Source: Apostichopus japonicus (Eukaryota; Echinodermata; Holothuroidea; Aspidochirotida; Stichopodidae). Taken from it: DNA of 64,000 nucleotides. Positions 22,701-35,300 of this stretch are shown here, piece after piece. Each line of letters starts with the position of its first letter. Position 1 is the stretch's first letter. Under the pieces are notes generated by a model that searched no databases, was not told where the DNA came from, and saw nothing but the letters and a program-made list of their open reading frames with translations. The DNA lies in NCBI RefSeq assembly GCF_037975245.1, contig NC_092578.1, positions 19,257,321-19,321,320 of the forward strand. Direction: 5' to 3'. The translations under genes and the position numbers were made by a program.

Positions 22701-25466
22701 CACTGTAAAATATTGCACAACTTACTGCCAAAGTCATCTAGTATAAATCATAGAGAAAATGGCAAATTTTTAGAGCATTTGAGATAACCTGTTATCCCCT
22801 TGAACTAATATTCTTCCCTACCACTTGTGACCCCTTGCAGCTCAGAGGGTGATACTGATAACAGAATTAGAATTAGAGAAATGTGAAATTACTTCAGTTC
22901 ATCAACAGGATAGCCAGTTATGCCAATAAACTTTGCCTTTCCAGATTCCTTGATTTTTTGGACAGCTGGAAGAGTCTCTGTCAGAATTAACTCAGGACTA
23001 GGTGCAAACTCTAAGTCATGGACCTGTAAATTGAAACAAAAATATAAACAGAATTGGTATTGGAATGAGACTGTTTCATTTGAAACATTGGTCTTAATTT
23101 ACCGGAAGAATTGTGATTACACAGGAAAGGGAGCAAATTTATCCAATTCAGGAAGTCAGTTTTAACAATCTAAACCCTGTTATCTTTCCTCCCCCTCCCC
23201 TCCCCCTCCCCTCCCCCTCCCCAAAATGCCTTCATCCATTACTCCCAAAGCTTCATTAATCTGATAGTTATGTTACTATCTCCACTTATCTTTCCTCCTA
23301 CCCCCCACCCCCCACCCCCCTCCCAACCCCCTTCATCCATTCCTCTCAAAGCTTGATCCCTTTGCCAGTCATTTTACTAACCTGTATCAGATCAACATAC
23401 GACAGGCCTAACTTTTCCAGGCTCTCTTCGAATCCCTTCAGTACCTTTTCTTCGGAAAAATCAAACATCTTTGTTATTTCTTGTTGGTAGCGCCCAACCT
23501 TAGTGGCTATGTAATAGGCTTCTCTGGGAATATCTTTCAGTGCCTGTCAAAGACGAAAAAAGAAGGGAAAAACAAAACAATAACAGTCATGCTGGGTCAG
23601 TCAGGACATACCTTTCCCTCCTATACCCCCCCCCCCCACCTCAGACCAAACTCATACACATGACCATTGTAAGCAAGTCTTGTATGTATGCAATCCGCAT
23701 GCAATAGTTACATATTACATTTGTTTATTTCTTTTATAACTTTTTTATTGAGGATGTTTTTGCTTCCCTCTTTGGGGGAAGGAGGGGAGGAAGGGGGGGG
23801 GGAGGGTTGGGACATTCCCCTTCATCATAACATCTCTCTGCATAACCCTGTCACACTACCCCTCCTCCTCTCCAAAGCATCCACTGAGAACCTAATGTAA
23901 ACCAGGAAGGGTGATATTTTGGTCTCCTAAAATATTATCATACACTATTCCACTTTTGTTCAAAGTAAAACAAATTATTCAGGACTTGTTGACCCTGGAC
24001 TGTTCCATACTAAGGTATGTTCTAACTACTGTATGCCACTGATACTAATGTTTACCTTTCCTAACATTTCTTCAGACTTGCCATTTCCATACCACGGTGC
24101 TGTGTCAATGTAATTAATGCCTTTGGTTAAAGCTGTTCTGATACTTCCAATGGCATCTTCCTCAGAAATTGGATGATATCCACCACCAAATGGAGAGGCT
24201 CCTGTGAAAATAATTCCAAACAAAAATTCAGACCAACATGAGAAATACTTTATTGATACAGTACTGATAGTCACACACTCGAGGGAAGTAAAACATCTAC
24301 TTTTTAATTATTTCCTGTTATGTAACTTATCCCATGAATACTGACCAACTCATCAGTTGTTGACTAGTTTATGAACAGTGCATGCTTTCAATATAGTTCC
24401 CCCCCCCAAAAAAAAATCAACTGAAAAATACATAGATGAAATATTTGAAATCCAATGTATGGTTCGTTTTTGAACCAATATCAAGTTTCTTCATGGAGGT
24501 TTAAACCTGAATTTTCCCCCTGGTGTATCTGCAAATGCCTTTCACTTATTTAGAAGATTTAGGTGAACTGTAACTGAAAAATTGACAAAATTAAAACAAT
24601 CTGTCCAAAATATGAATGCAAAGACAGTGAAAGTCAAATGTAAGGAAAGTGCTGTTTCCTTTCTTGTGTTTGTTTCAGGTAATTTGTAATAAGTCCCCAG
24701 TTTTGAAGAACTTAACTAAGACTTACCAAATCCCAATATTGATACCTGCATTCCGGTGTTGCCAAGGTTACTGTATTTCATCTTTTTCACAGCTTCGTCG
24801 TCATGGAATCCTTTGACGTATGTCTTGGGAAATGCTTGACTAAAAGAAAGGGAAATGTAAGAAGAAGAAGTGTTGTCTAAAAACTGTTCTATTTCTGGTT
24901 GGTGATGTAATTCATTGTATTCCAAGAGATCTTAAGTTTCCATACAAATTTTTAGTGACAATGTGGTTGCATTTTTTAAAATAATAGTTGCATAGATCTA
25001 TTGTCTTCGTTTTGAAAAGTTGACTAAAGTCATTAAAACCTTTATGAAGTTTTAGGTACTTTACACTCCAACATACCGAAACTATTTCTTGTCCTGGTAA
25101 TTATGTCACTGTCCAACTCCAGAGCAAATATGGGCGAGAGCAGCGCATCCTTTATTTCATTTAATGGTTTGTTTCATACCAGCTTGTAAAGATTCATATT
25201 TTGTAATTCTGAAGTTTTCTGTTCAAATTCACAAGTGTAGCTAACATTCAGTCAATTTACTGGCTTTTTTTACACACATGACACATCACACATACTAAAC
25301 ACTGCAGTTAAAGAAGAGTGGAGACCTTGTTCTCTGTTCTTTAAATGTTTAATTAATATCAAAATAAACAGAACTGTTAACCTCAAACCATGAAATTACA
25401 CAAATACCAACTATGAATAATGTATGAAATGGATACATACTCAGTTGGTTCACTGGGCTGATCCAT
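19706..25466 (-). CDS. Aldo-keto reductase, L-galactose-dehydrogenase-like
   Basis: Coding exons, 5' to 3': 25441-25466, 24727-24839, 24056-24201, 23382-23543, 22893-23023, 22348-22450, 21168-21385, 19954-20040, 19706-19799. Phases agree at every junction, giving 359 residues. The family order is clear: YSNLGNTGMQVSILGFGASP at the N-terminus, YIDTAPWYGNGKSEEMLG (Asp and Tyr of the tetrad), IATKVGRY (Lys), VHDLEF (His), LSYCHLTLNDSSLLD, and GLINASPLAMGLL. This matches the plant L-galactose dehydrogenase / bacterial aldose dehydrogenase branch of NAD(P)-dependent aldo-keto reductases. The substrate in animals is not established, so it should be called an AKR. The start ATG is at 25466; the same exon is open further upstream, but a TGA in the candidate preceding 5' UTR exon (donor at 25879) closes that frame. 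The first residues before the barrel are poorly conserved. Introns hold three repeat families. Confidence 0.9.
20300..21050. repeat. Diverged tandem repeat rich in TGACCT
   Basis: Four or five units of roughly 150-170 bases share landmarks such as CTCATTATGCTGGATCC, GTTTACAAGGT and TTTGACCTCTGTTGACCTC. Related copies lie at 54.56-54.79 and 56.89-57.09 kb. One unit contains ATGACCTTTGACCTC (near 20,870), a DR1 arrangement of nuclear-receptor half-sites. Confidence 0.65.
21437..21795. repeat. 22-bp minisatellite, 16 copies, with higher-order order
   Basis: The unit is GGTTACTTGCAATGAGTACATA. Variant units (GCGATGAG, AGATAATAC and TCGGTT forms) recur in the same order about 222 bases apart (for example 21491 and 21713), so about ten monomers were duplicated as a block. 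It lies in an intron of the reductase gene. Confidence 0.9.
21841..22160. repeat. ~64-bp minisatellite, five copies
   Basis: Units begin GAACATAATGCTACC near 21841, 21905, 21969, 22033 and 22096 and share GCCGAGAAGCTCTGTAAGAA. They lie in the same intron as the 22-bp array but are unrelated in sequence. Confidence 0.85.
23180..23365. repeat. Duplicated C-rich intronic segment
   Basis: Two copies of TTATCTTTCCTCC, a long CCCCTCCCC or CCCCCACCC tract, and CTTCATCCATT...CAAAGCTT lie in tandem at about 23180-23262 and 23286-23365. The second copy ends just outside a reductase exon donor. Confidence 0.65.
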
Positions 25467-26099
25467 GTTTTTGCCTTTGTCACTTTCAAAACTGGTCTCA
25501 AATCTAGGGTAGGAATAACAACAAGCTGATGTAAAAAACAGTCAATTGTAGCAAAACAGTAGGAGACAGCCCAACAGTTTGTCATATACTGGCTGATTTG
25601 CTTCAAGTAAGCAATAGTCTAGATGAATTTTGGCTAATATCAAATATATGGATAAAAGATCATCAATGGTCGATGGAGTACACGTTAGATTGCTTGGAAT
25701 GAAGTCATAAACATGACTAAACGACACATTTGACTATCAAAACAGTATATTAATACTTGGGTCAAGCAAGGTATGCTTGATACAAAATGGCCATTTGGGC
25801 CGATCTTAACTTGACAGGGAAGGTACGTTAGGCTGTCTTGAAGCGGTAAACGAGAGAAATAAATTACTGTTCACTTACCTATAATATTTACCACTTTTTC
25901 AAAACATTTGATCGACGACCAAGGAAGTAAAATCTTGGACGAAACTTGAATCCAGGCCAGATACACGAAGGCCTGGAACAATACAATGAGTGTCACTCCC
26001 GGGTCACAAAAGGGAGTAATATTGACAATAACAGTAGACAGCTGATTTACCGAGAAAACGATTCTACCAGTGTGTACTATATAAATCATACTATCATGT

Positions 26100-27086
26100 A
26101 AAAGGGGACATTAAATCACTGTAAAATGACCATTTGTACGATAAAAAGGCTAGCAAATAACTCTCAGCCTACATAAAATGTTATACAAAGACAAAAAGAA
26201 ACTGTTTTCTAATAAACTTAAGGATTGTGGTAAAACTTTTGCAACATAGTAGTGGAATTATGTCACAAGCAAGTTGCACGTGATTGCAGGTAGCACATAA
26301 GTAAACTAACCTTCGAACAACAAGCAATTCGGAAGGAAGTATAAAGGAAGCCATGAAGCCTGTAGGATACATTATCTTCATTTGTAATGAGATAATGTGC
26401 CAAAATGTCAAGGTTTAGAGTAATTATCAACTATTTTGAATAACTCAAACGAAAAGACATGATTAATTACCTTGCTACACATGATGCATTACACAAGATC
26501 AAGAAAAAAATATAAAATTGAGACTTCACGGCACTATATGTACGCTGCCAATTTTCATGTAATTTCCGAATTCCTAAATATTTGAAACGACTACATCAGT
26601 CGCACGATATTCGTCGGCAGACAAGATATCTAGCGAGGACCTTAAGTCATCTGGTAAGTCAAGGTTACAATACATGATCTTGAAACCCAGGAAAGGATCA
26701 AGTATTTCCTTAGACTGCTGAACTGATGCAAACTTGTACGAGCCTACTCAGTCCTCACGCCAATAACTTTCCGCTAGTCTTTACAGACTTATTACTACTT
26801 TCAGAAACACTTAATACATTAGTAGGAGGGGAGTTGAGATGGGGCCTGGAGCGGTTTACCGGAAGACTGTTTTACTGTTAGAACTTGCTATTAAAGCTAA
26901 TCATAGGCGTAGTTTATATATAATGTATAGGCATAAATTTATTTTGCCCAAACAGATTTTGCAAGGTAAAATATGCTTTCATAGTTGAACATCGTCTCAA
27001 TTGATTACCTCATCTGTTATCTGATTTACGTCTACATATTTTGTCACAAAGAAACGATATTTTGGTGGTGATAGTAAAAGTCAACC
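26100..27086. other. Intergenic, upstream of the reductase gene
   Basis: This should contain the reductase promoter and any 5' UTR exon (a good GTAAGT donor on the minus strand closes a likely non-coding exon at 25879). No coding feature or repeat is clear. Confidence 0.4.
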
Positions 27087-27545
27087 ATGTGCTCAAAGCC
27101 TCAAATTAACAAGACACTCTCAACTATATACGAAGAGAGTCTGTTAAAGAAACTAAAAAATATAAAAGAAGATCACACACACCCTTTTCATAGTCATATC
27201 ATTTTCAACAGATCCGGGATACGATTACAGGTGCCCAATACTAAAACGTCCAGGTTCCGTAATTCTTTCTTACCTGAGGCAACACACTTATTTAACTCAC
27301 GTGTAAAGCGATCTGGCCACAGTGTGTGATCTATCACTTGCAGCCCTCCGTGCTGCCCCTGTTACTGTTCTGGTTCTGCTTATTTAGTTTTATTCTCGTA
27401 GCTGTTCACTTATAGTTTACTTATTGTATGTTTATGTTTGTATTCACTATTGTTTTATGTTTACTGTCGACGGGAAATAATTTCCGTTTTCTGTTTTTCT
27501 GAAATGGACAATAAATTTTCTATCATCATCAATCATCTATCATCT
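27087..27545 (+). mobile_element. Non-LTR retrotransposon (LINE) 3' remnant
   Basis: Translation gives HPFHSHIIFNRSGIRLQVP then TKTSRFRNSFLPEATHLFNS, the typical C-terminal tail of LINE ORF2 proteins. After the stop comes a ~200-base UTR ending in an ATCATCAATCATCTATC simple-repeat tail, as seen in LINEs with microsatellite 3' ends. No RT catalytic core remains: a 5'-truncated dead copy. Confidence 0.8.
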
Positions 27546-28104
27546 TTGTCCACTGCTAGTTTATAAAAAAAATGTTTTGGCGGTAACACTATTTCTGCCA
27601 TATAAGCTACTTCATGAGAGAGATTTGACTCTGGGCAAAGCAATATGTTTTTAAGATAAAAGGGTTTTAAAGTTATATTGTTACTTTTAAACGTGCTTAA
27701 TTTGCTATAAAAAATTAATAATGTGTAATTAAAATAAATACTGTGTAATAACGAATTTATAAGTTTTAAAAAAGGCTTTCGAACTCCAGAAACCTGACGG
27801 AGCCCACAAAAGTGCTTGGTAGCTAGAATCATGCGCTTAGTATACAAGCAATGAAAATACAGCGTTGACTCCGCCCAAGACGATGTAAACAGGCTCTGAC
27901 TCCGCCCATAGTTTCTGGAAGAAAATGATGTGAGCAGAGAAAGAACAAAAATATCATAATAAAGATTTGAGCGGTATTTGTCTTATGTTTTGCTAAAATG
28001 TAGCTTTATTTGTAATGTAAGATAAACTAATAGTTATATATAAGTTATTTTATTGCCAACTTTGTCAAATTTATGAAAACAAATACATATATGTCGAACG
28101 AGCT

Positions 28105-28283
28105 TGCTGCTTGGCGCGTCCAAACATGTTTGAACCGCGGGAAATAGCATGTATAGACAAGCAACACAAATCTCAAAATTGCCACTTGCCTTTACATCAG
28201 CTGAAGCATATAGTACACGTACATTGCACACTATAGAGCCGGAGTTGCAATAGGTTGCGTAGTACTAGGGTACTAGTATCAAC
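28105..28283 (+). promoter_or_regulatory. Candidate RIF1 promoter and 5' UTR exon
   Basis: TTGGCGCG (28111-28118) and GCGGGAAA (28137-28144) both match E2F-type sites. About 140 bases later AAC|GTAAGT (28283/28284) is a strong donor that could close a non-coding first exon, to be joined to the acceptor at 29273/29274. Sequence matches are seen; the promoter role is inference, but E2F control would fit an S-phase gene. Confidence 0.35.
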
Positions 28284-29309
28284 GTAAGTAGCCTAGTCTC
28301 AGTAAAGTGTGTTGGAAATAGGCTAGTAGTCATAAGTAGACCTAATGTTGCTCATATTGTTCGGCTATGGTGGTGTTATACTAGGGCCTAAGTTAAGAGT
28401 GACGAAGTATTTTGAGGTTCGTACATTTCTTCACTTTGACAGCTGTTGTTGTGAAAGTTAGGCATGGCTCCAGTTAAGCCTAAGTTAGCCTAGGACCTAT
28501 GCCAAAAGGAAATGCCAGTTCTAGTTTTAGGTCTAGGTCGAACCAGGATCATAAAATAGAAAGAAAAAACTCTTTAATGGTACAGCCTAACTTTTAAATA
28601 TGCATCAGTAAGCTGAATGTTAACCCTAACCACAGTAACCTAAATCAATAGCGTGAATTAGAACAATGACCAGCAAATGTGATAAGGAAATGGACCATTG
28701 CCATTGGGTCTTTTTCTACAATTCTCGTCTTAGACACCAGCTCAGTGATGCCATGTGTTACACTTAAAATGTCACAATATTTACAGTTTTGAATGCTTAA
28801 TGCCATCCCTATTAATTTCATTCTAGGCCTATCCATAACTTCTTTTGCATCTGAGGAAAACACATTTAATCAATATTTTGCTTCTTTAGCAGATATTAAC
28901 TGCCACCTCTGACCATTGCCCATTTTTGTGAATGCATACTTTACAGAGATTTGATGAGGAACACTTGTATCATCCTCCATGATTGTATATGAGGCTATAT
29001 GGGTAAATACAGGCTCATGATCAATAAGATTGCCACTTGGAACTACAAAGCATAGGTGTCATTCTCCCCTTCCACCTCTCCCCCCCCAATTTTCCCATCT
29101 GATATCCTGTGTGTCTATTTCAAGCTCATTCCATTGAAACTAATATGATATTTTGTCATACGTCGCTAAATCATCTATAGATTATACTGGCGGGTAAGTG
29201 ATGGTATTTGTTTATGTACTTTGTTGTGAATTATGATTGGATTACGTTTGTCTGCGACATTTTGTTTTTGCAGCCTTCGTTGCTAACTTGATTTGAAAAG
29301 AATCAGGTC

Positions 29310-32300
29310 ATGATGGTGACATCTTGCGATGAACTAACTGCTTCTGGGGGTTCCATTCTTCCTTCTTTGACAAAGCTGAAAAACAAAGCAATTCCACTTG
29401 ATGAAAGGGTTCATCTGTATAGTTCATTAGCAGAGTAAGTGCAATCATATTCATTGAAGGTGAAGCCAGGGACAACACTATGTAGAATAGTGCTTTAATC
29501 GTAATAAAGACTGATACAGCCAAGTGTCCTTACATCAACGCTATCATCGTGAAGATTTATTTTATGTCTTTAATTGTCATTAAAATTGTAACATACAAAT
29601 ACAAGTTTTGTGTTGATTTTGAAAATCAGTTTGATGATTTTCAATACAAATCCACAAGTGAAATATATATAATTAGTATTAGTTTGAAAGACTGTGTTAC
29701 TGACATTGGATACTGTTACCTGTAGTTTTGAGGTCTTTTTGGACTGGGATCCAGTAGGAAAGATTGGGACAGATAACAGGCTAGGCTTTGTTTACTAACA
29801 GTGAAGTCTTCTTGAATCATACTGTGGGTGTGGATGGTCGTTGTGGATTTGATGTGTACATGCTTTTCTCATTAAATGGCAATATTAATAATATGCATGA
29901 CATTGTCTTGATACGGTTGTGGGATTCCCATCAGTATTATGAAAGTGTTGATCCAAGCAGACTGGAATCATGATACAGTTTGGCTGTGTATAATGGAAGC
30001 CATATTACCTGAATAAAAATGGTAAATTTATATTTCTGTGATATTTGACCGAGTGTTCAAGTTAAGTGTTGTCCCTCTGTCGTTTTTACCTTCAGAGAAT
30101 TCCAGAAGGATGACATTTCTAGCCTGCTGCATGACCTAGGTCAGCAGGGGTCGGCACTGGTCAATCATTTCTGCCAGGACATCCAGAGTGACCGGAAAGA
30201 TTTGAATCAAGCTTCTCTAAGAATACTCGGATTGTGCCTTCACTACGAAGAAATAGCAAAGTGAGTTGCAAGATTTAAAAGGGTAGAATAATCAACAAGA
30301 ATTTAGCATTCAGTCATACCTGAAAATTTGTTTTTGTTTTGGAATTAGGACAAATCAAGAACCAGTGGATATTTTGCAAAAAAGTGTTAATACTGTTACA
30401 ATAGCTACAGTAGTGCAAGGAATAATTTGAACTGGCAAAGCACAGCTACATGACATGGTAACTAGGCCAAGTGAATAAAACCTTCTTTCACGGTTGATAA
30501 GAGAGTAACAAAAAGCCTTGTAGTCATGGTAACATATCCCATGTTAACATTTTCTTTAAATTTATAAAATGTATGTATAGTGCATGATCCTTTAATTCTC
30601 TGCCTTTATATTGTACAGATCCTTCACAGACAGTAACTCCAGTGCAATCTTAACTGGTAGGTGTCTTATTATCTAATATGAAGTAGCCAAACTGTGGGAT
30701 TATAACAGTTTGTTACCTTGTTATGTTTAATAATTTACTTCACATTGGTCCGTTGAAAGGATGAGTTTGGTTTTACTCATGTTGAGAGCAATACGGTGAG
30801 AGAGCGAGGAGAGGGTGGGTGGTTGGATGAATAGGTACAGTAACCAGTGATCTGTGCAGGCATTGGGCAAGTTAACATATGGAAGGTACAATTTATCCTC
30901 TTAAAACAGGAAGATGGGTGATTGGGAAGATGGCTGGGGGGGGGGGGGTGGAGGGGAGGGTGGAGGGGAGGGATGCTGTTTAATGGGTATCCTTCTTTGA
31001 TGCCATGTCTTATCATTTGTGCAGGGCTTCAATTTAATTCAAAGCCTGGAATGCCTTGTTTCAGTAATATGGTTTATGTTGGCTTAAAAAAATGACTTTC
31101 CTGACCCAAAAGGCAAATTTCAAATAATTTGATTCTTAGTGGTCTCAATTTCCATTGTGTCCTTTATGAACATTCGTATGGTTCCAAGATGCCATTTTCA
31201 TGTTAATGGTTATTTTTTTCCTTCTTATTATGGACAGATCTTTGCAGTACTATTTTGAAAACTGAAGACAAAAGCACATGTACGAGAGCACTATGGTGTC
31301 TCTCACGGCAACAGTTGCCAGGCAGTGTAATTCAAAAGGAGGTAAGTTTTATATCTTTGTATGATTTGCATTAATATATCATAAGAATAATCAGCATGTA
31401 GCAAACATGTATAGCATGTAACTGGTTTGATTCTGAAATTTTTAGAGGAATATTGCTTGCTTTTTGAGTTAATCCCAGGCATTTAAATATTCATAGTAAG
31501 TGTTTGCAGTTCAAGCGAATTACGTCAGTTATTTCTACTGTGCATTTCTTTGAAAATTCAAAGCATAAAATGAAAGAAAGGGCAACAAAACAAGTCCTTT
31601 GCTCCATTCTTGATACTATAATAATAACCATTAAAAAAGGAACCAAATAAGACCATAGCCTTATTCTTCATTCTGGAAACCTATCTTCTCTTTCACAGCT
31701 TCACAACATTCTGTGTGCAACAGAGCACGTATTGCAAAAGAACAAGTTTCAGTCCATGACCTCAGAGTACGAAGCTGTCAATTTGCTCATAAGGTGAGAA
31801 AACAGTTATTTATTCCCACCGATGGAATGGATTCAACCATGGCTTTTGGTTCTACTTTCAAATACCACATGCATGGAATAATTAAGTGTTCAAAGTTTGT
31901 GTCTCTTATTAAATTCTATGGTTCCTTTGTCAAACTAAACATACTGCTATACATGTTTATACTTGTATTGCAACATGACCAGTTTGCAGAACAGTTTGTG
32001 ATTCGCCATAAATTATGCGCCAATTTTTCATCGACGTCAGTTTGGGGGCTAAGATAATTTTTGCTACGAATATATTAGTCACCCACAGAATACTCAAGTC
32101 TTTTATAAATTATATATGAAGCAATCATCTCTGAATTTTATTTTCAGAGTAATTGTGTCTATATTTGAACACCAATGAGGTTACAGCTTCACTTTACCCT
32201 AGACTTGATAAGATAATATAATCTTTTGTGATGTTTTGACACCCAGTAGATCTATGTGTGATTTTGATTTAGCAGTTGCTGAACGATTTTCTCTCTTCAG

Positions 32301-35300
32301 TAAATAATACATTAGACCTTAAAAGTATATTCTGGTAACTCAAGTTTAACATTATTTGCCGCCAGAAAATCCAAATTCCATTTTGTAGCATTATTTCATA
32401 GCTTTCCTCTTTGCTCTGTCATATTTGCCAGATGCATAATTTACCTTACATTTTAATTTAATCTGCTACAAGACATCTGTCCCGAGATTCCCTGGATATT
32501 TATTAAAATTTAGTAATGTTTATTTCGTAACAATGACTTTTAAATCCACATAATTGGACAAACAACTTTCATGTTTGGAATTTAGGATAACCACAAATGC
32601 AAAATCAGTTATCCAAAGTCAGGAGAGTATACAAGACATCCAAAAATCATGTTTTTCAAGTCATTATTGTTAATCAGCATTTTTGTTTGTTTTTCATTTT
32701 AATTACAGACTTTTAGAACAATTACCAGATGTTATGAGTTGCCACACTACCAGATGGGCTCCACTTCTCTTCCCACTAACAGTCCACTCGGCGCACAAGA
32801 TCAGGGAAAAGGCTCACCAAGCGATTCAACTCGCTATGCCCTCACTAAGGAAGCACCAATCAGAACTGGCGCCCTCTTTGGTCAGTTCTCTCAAGTCGAC
32901 TATGTTAGTCGATATGGCGGAGTTGTTCTCGAACAAACAGGAGAGATACGTCCTACAAATGTGGAAACTTTGTGTAGAGTTACTTGAAAAGGTAGGTCAC
33001 CTCTGGCAAAGGAACGAGGGTCAATTCATATAACTGATCAGCTATATTTACAGGGATGCAGTTTTGAAAAAAAAACTGGTGAAGTAAAGTTACTTGACAG
33101 CATTGTTATGAATTTTTTTATTTAAATCATTTTGTTTTGATCCTTATTTTCAGGCGCTTCACAAAGGTGGAAGTCTCATCAATTTGATGCTAAGGATTGT
33201 TGAGCAAGGATTCAAACATGGCTACCCGGAGATTAAAAGAGATTCTTTCGAGGCTTGGAAGGTTTTGATTGACAACTTCACGCTTGATTTAGGTGATTAT
33301 TAGACCTCTACTAAAACCTTTGTTGCCATTTGATGAGATTTTACTTGCAAAGCAGTAAAATTTCACCAGTTGCTAATATTGCTAGACTAGTAGTTAGGCA
33401 CAATTCTAGCCCAAAGTAATAAGCTTACAAAACACTTCTGACTTCGGCCCATGCGAGGAACCTCGTAAAAATGATTTTTGTAGGCTTCAAGGAGAAGATA
33501 GTGGAAAAGGGAAGGCATAGGACAGAATCACTACCATGGTCAACTATTTGGTCTCGAACAATATAAAATGGGCATCAACATGGCTGCCTCTGTTATAGCT
33601 AAGAACCTAGCTGGGTTTATGTAACATGACTGTAGTAACAGCCTAGGCCAAATTCATCATGAAACTGAGTAACGATCAACACACAAATTGGACAAGGAAT
33701 TGATAGATAAGGGTTAGTTATAAACTCTGAATATTGCAATGTAAAGAAACTTTGCATGTAGTCATTTACATAGTTATTTTCAAGCAGTGGTATCGTACTG
33801 TAGTTATGTATTACACTGTCACTTTGCAAGTATTACGATAACATTAGGCTTCATAGCTGTCTGGCTGTAATGCATAGGCACACTTTAATCAAACAATAAC
33901 CGCCTAAGATCTTAAGTTTCTAATGTTTTTGTCTTTATTCTGATGTTTACAGATGTTCTCAGTAATGCCAAGAGATTGAAGCTTCTCATGCAGCCGTTCT
34001 TAGCCACAAGTACGAAGCAAGAATCGGTCGCTCTCGCTAAATTCGATGCTTGGTGGTATTTGTGTACTGCCTTGGGTCCAAGGTTATCTTCAAACTTTGA
34101 AGTGGTAAGTTAACTGTTTTTTTCTTCTTCAAATGACCGATATTTCTGCTCTCCCTTTGTCCCAAAACTGTTTTGTTTTGTGTTGAATGTTGTCTGGCAG
34201 CCACCGCATTCATGATTGGAAACATATTGTCTACTTCAGTTCCTCATTGGCTTGGTTTTAGGTGTTATGCAAATAATGACCATTGGATCTAGGTTGCATA
34301 ACATTTGACTAAATGGTTTGTTTACCTTCCATGGCAAGTAGATTGAAGCATCTGGCTTATGAATATGTACGTTGGATACTGAATATGTACGTTGGATACT
34401 GAATATGTACGTTGGATACTGAATATGCAAGTTCAATATATAATGTTTATTCTTTTGTTACAGGTTGTAGTACCATTGCTACAATTTTCTCTCGGTTTGA
34501 CGAAACCTTCTGGTTATCCCTCTGCTGCTTCAACACCCTCTGGCTCTCACAGACATCAAATGCAATCCATTCACTCAGGTAATATGAATATTCATAGCCT
34601 GCAACTACTAGTCTCAAAGTAGGATTAATATTCTGCATAACTTTTTTTCTATTAGGGTTGTGAATGAGTGGAACAGTTTGCCTGAGGAAGTTGTACTTGC
34701 AAGTGGTGTGAATGGGTTTAAGAATGCTTTGGACAAGCACTTGAAGCATTGTAATCGGGTCTGAGTGTTTGTGTCTTCAGTTTTTTTCTCTCCTATAGGG
34801 TCCTTGATGGGGACTTGAGTGTCCCTCCTGATCCTTTTTTTCTACTAAACTAAACTAAACTTATTTAGTTGAAAGGTCACCATTGTTAGTACATTTTAGA
34901 CATAAGCAAACTGAATGCTGAATTGGTAACAAGAAACATTAGTGTCTTGTCTAGTCAAGTAATGGATATTGAGGTTATGTTATATTTGAATGTGTATTAA
35001 ACATGGTTGTTCAAAATAAAGAAGCAAAATTGTGCGTAAATGGGTTAAATGCCTAAATTTGCCAAGTAGTCCATGAGCTTGGAATAAAATTCGGGGAGTT
35101 CAGATAGTAGCGTGGTTACAAGTCAAGGATTGGGGGAGGTTCAATACGAGGAGGGTGGTTACTTTCCAGAGTGTAAATATGTGGCAACTTTAAACTTTTC
35201 AAGTCTGCCTTCTTCTTCCATCAAATCTTGTGAAGCCTTCAACTCTTTCATAAACATATTTCCTTTTCATATAATTAATATCTTTGCACATTTTACAAGA

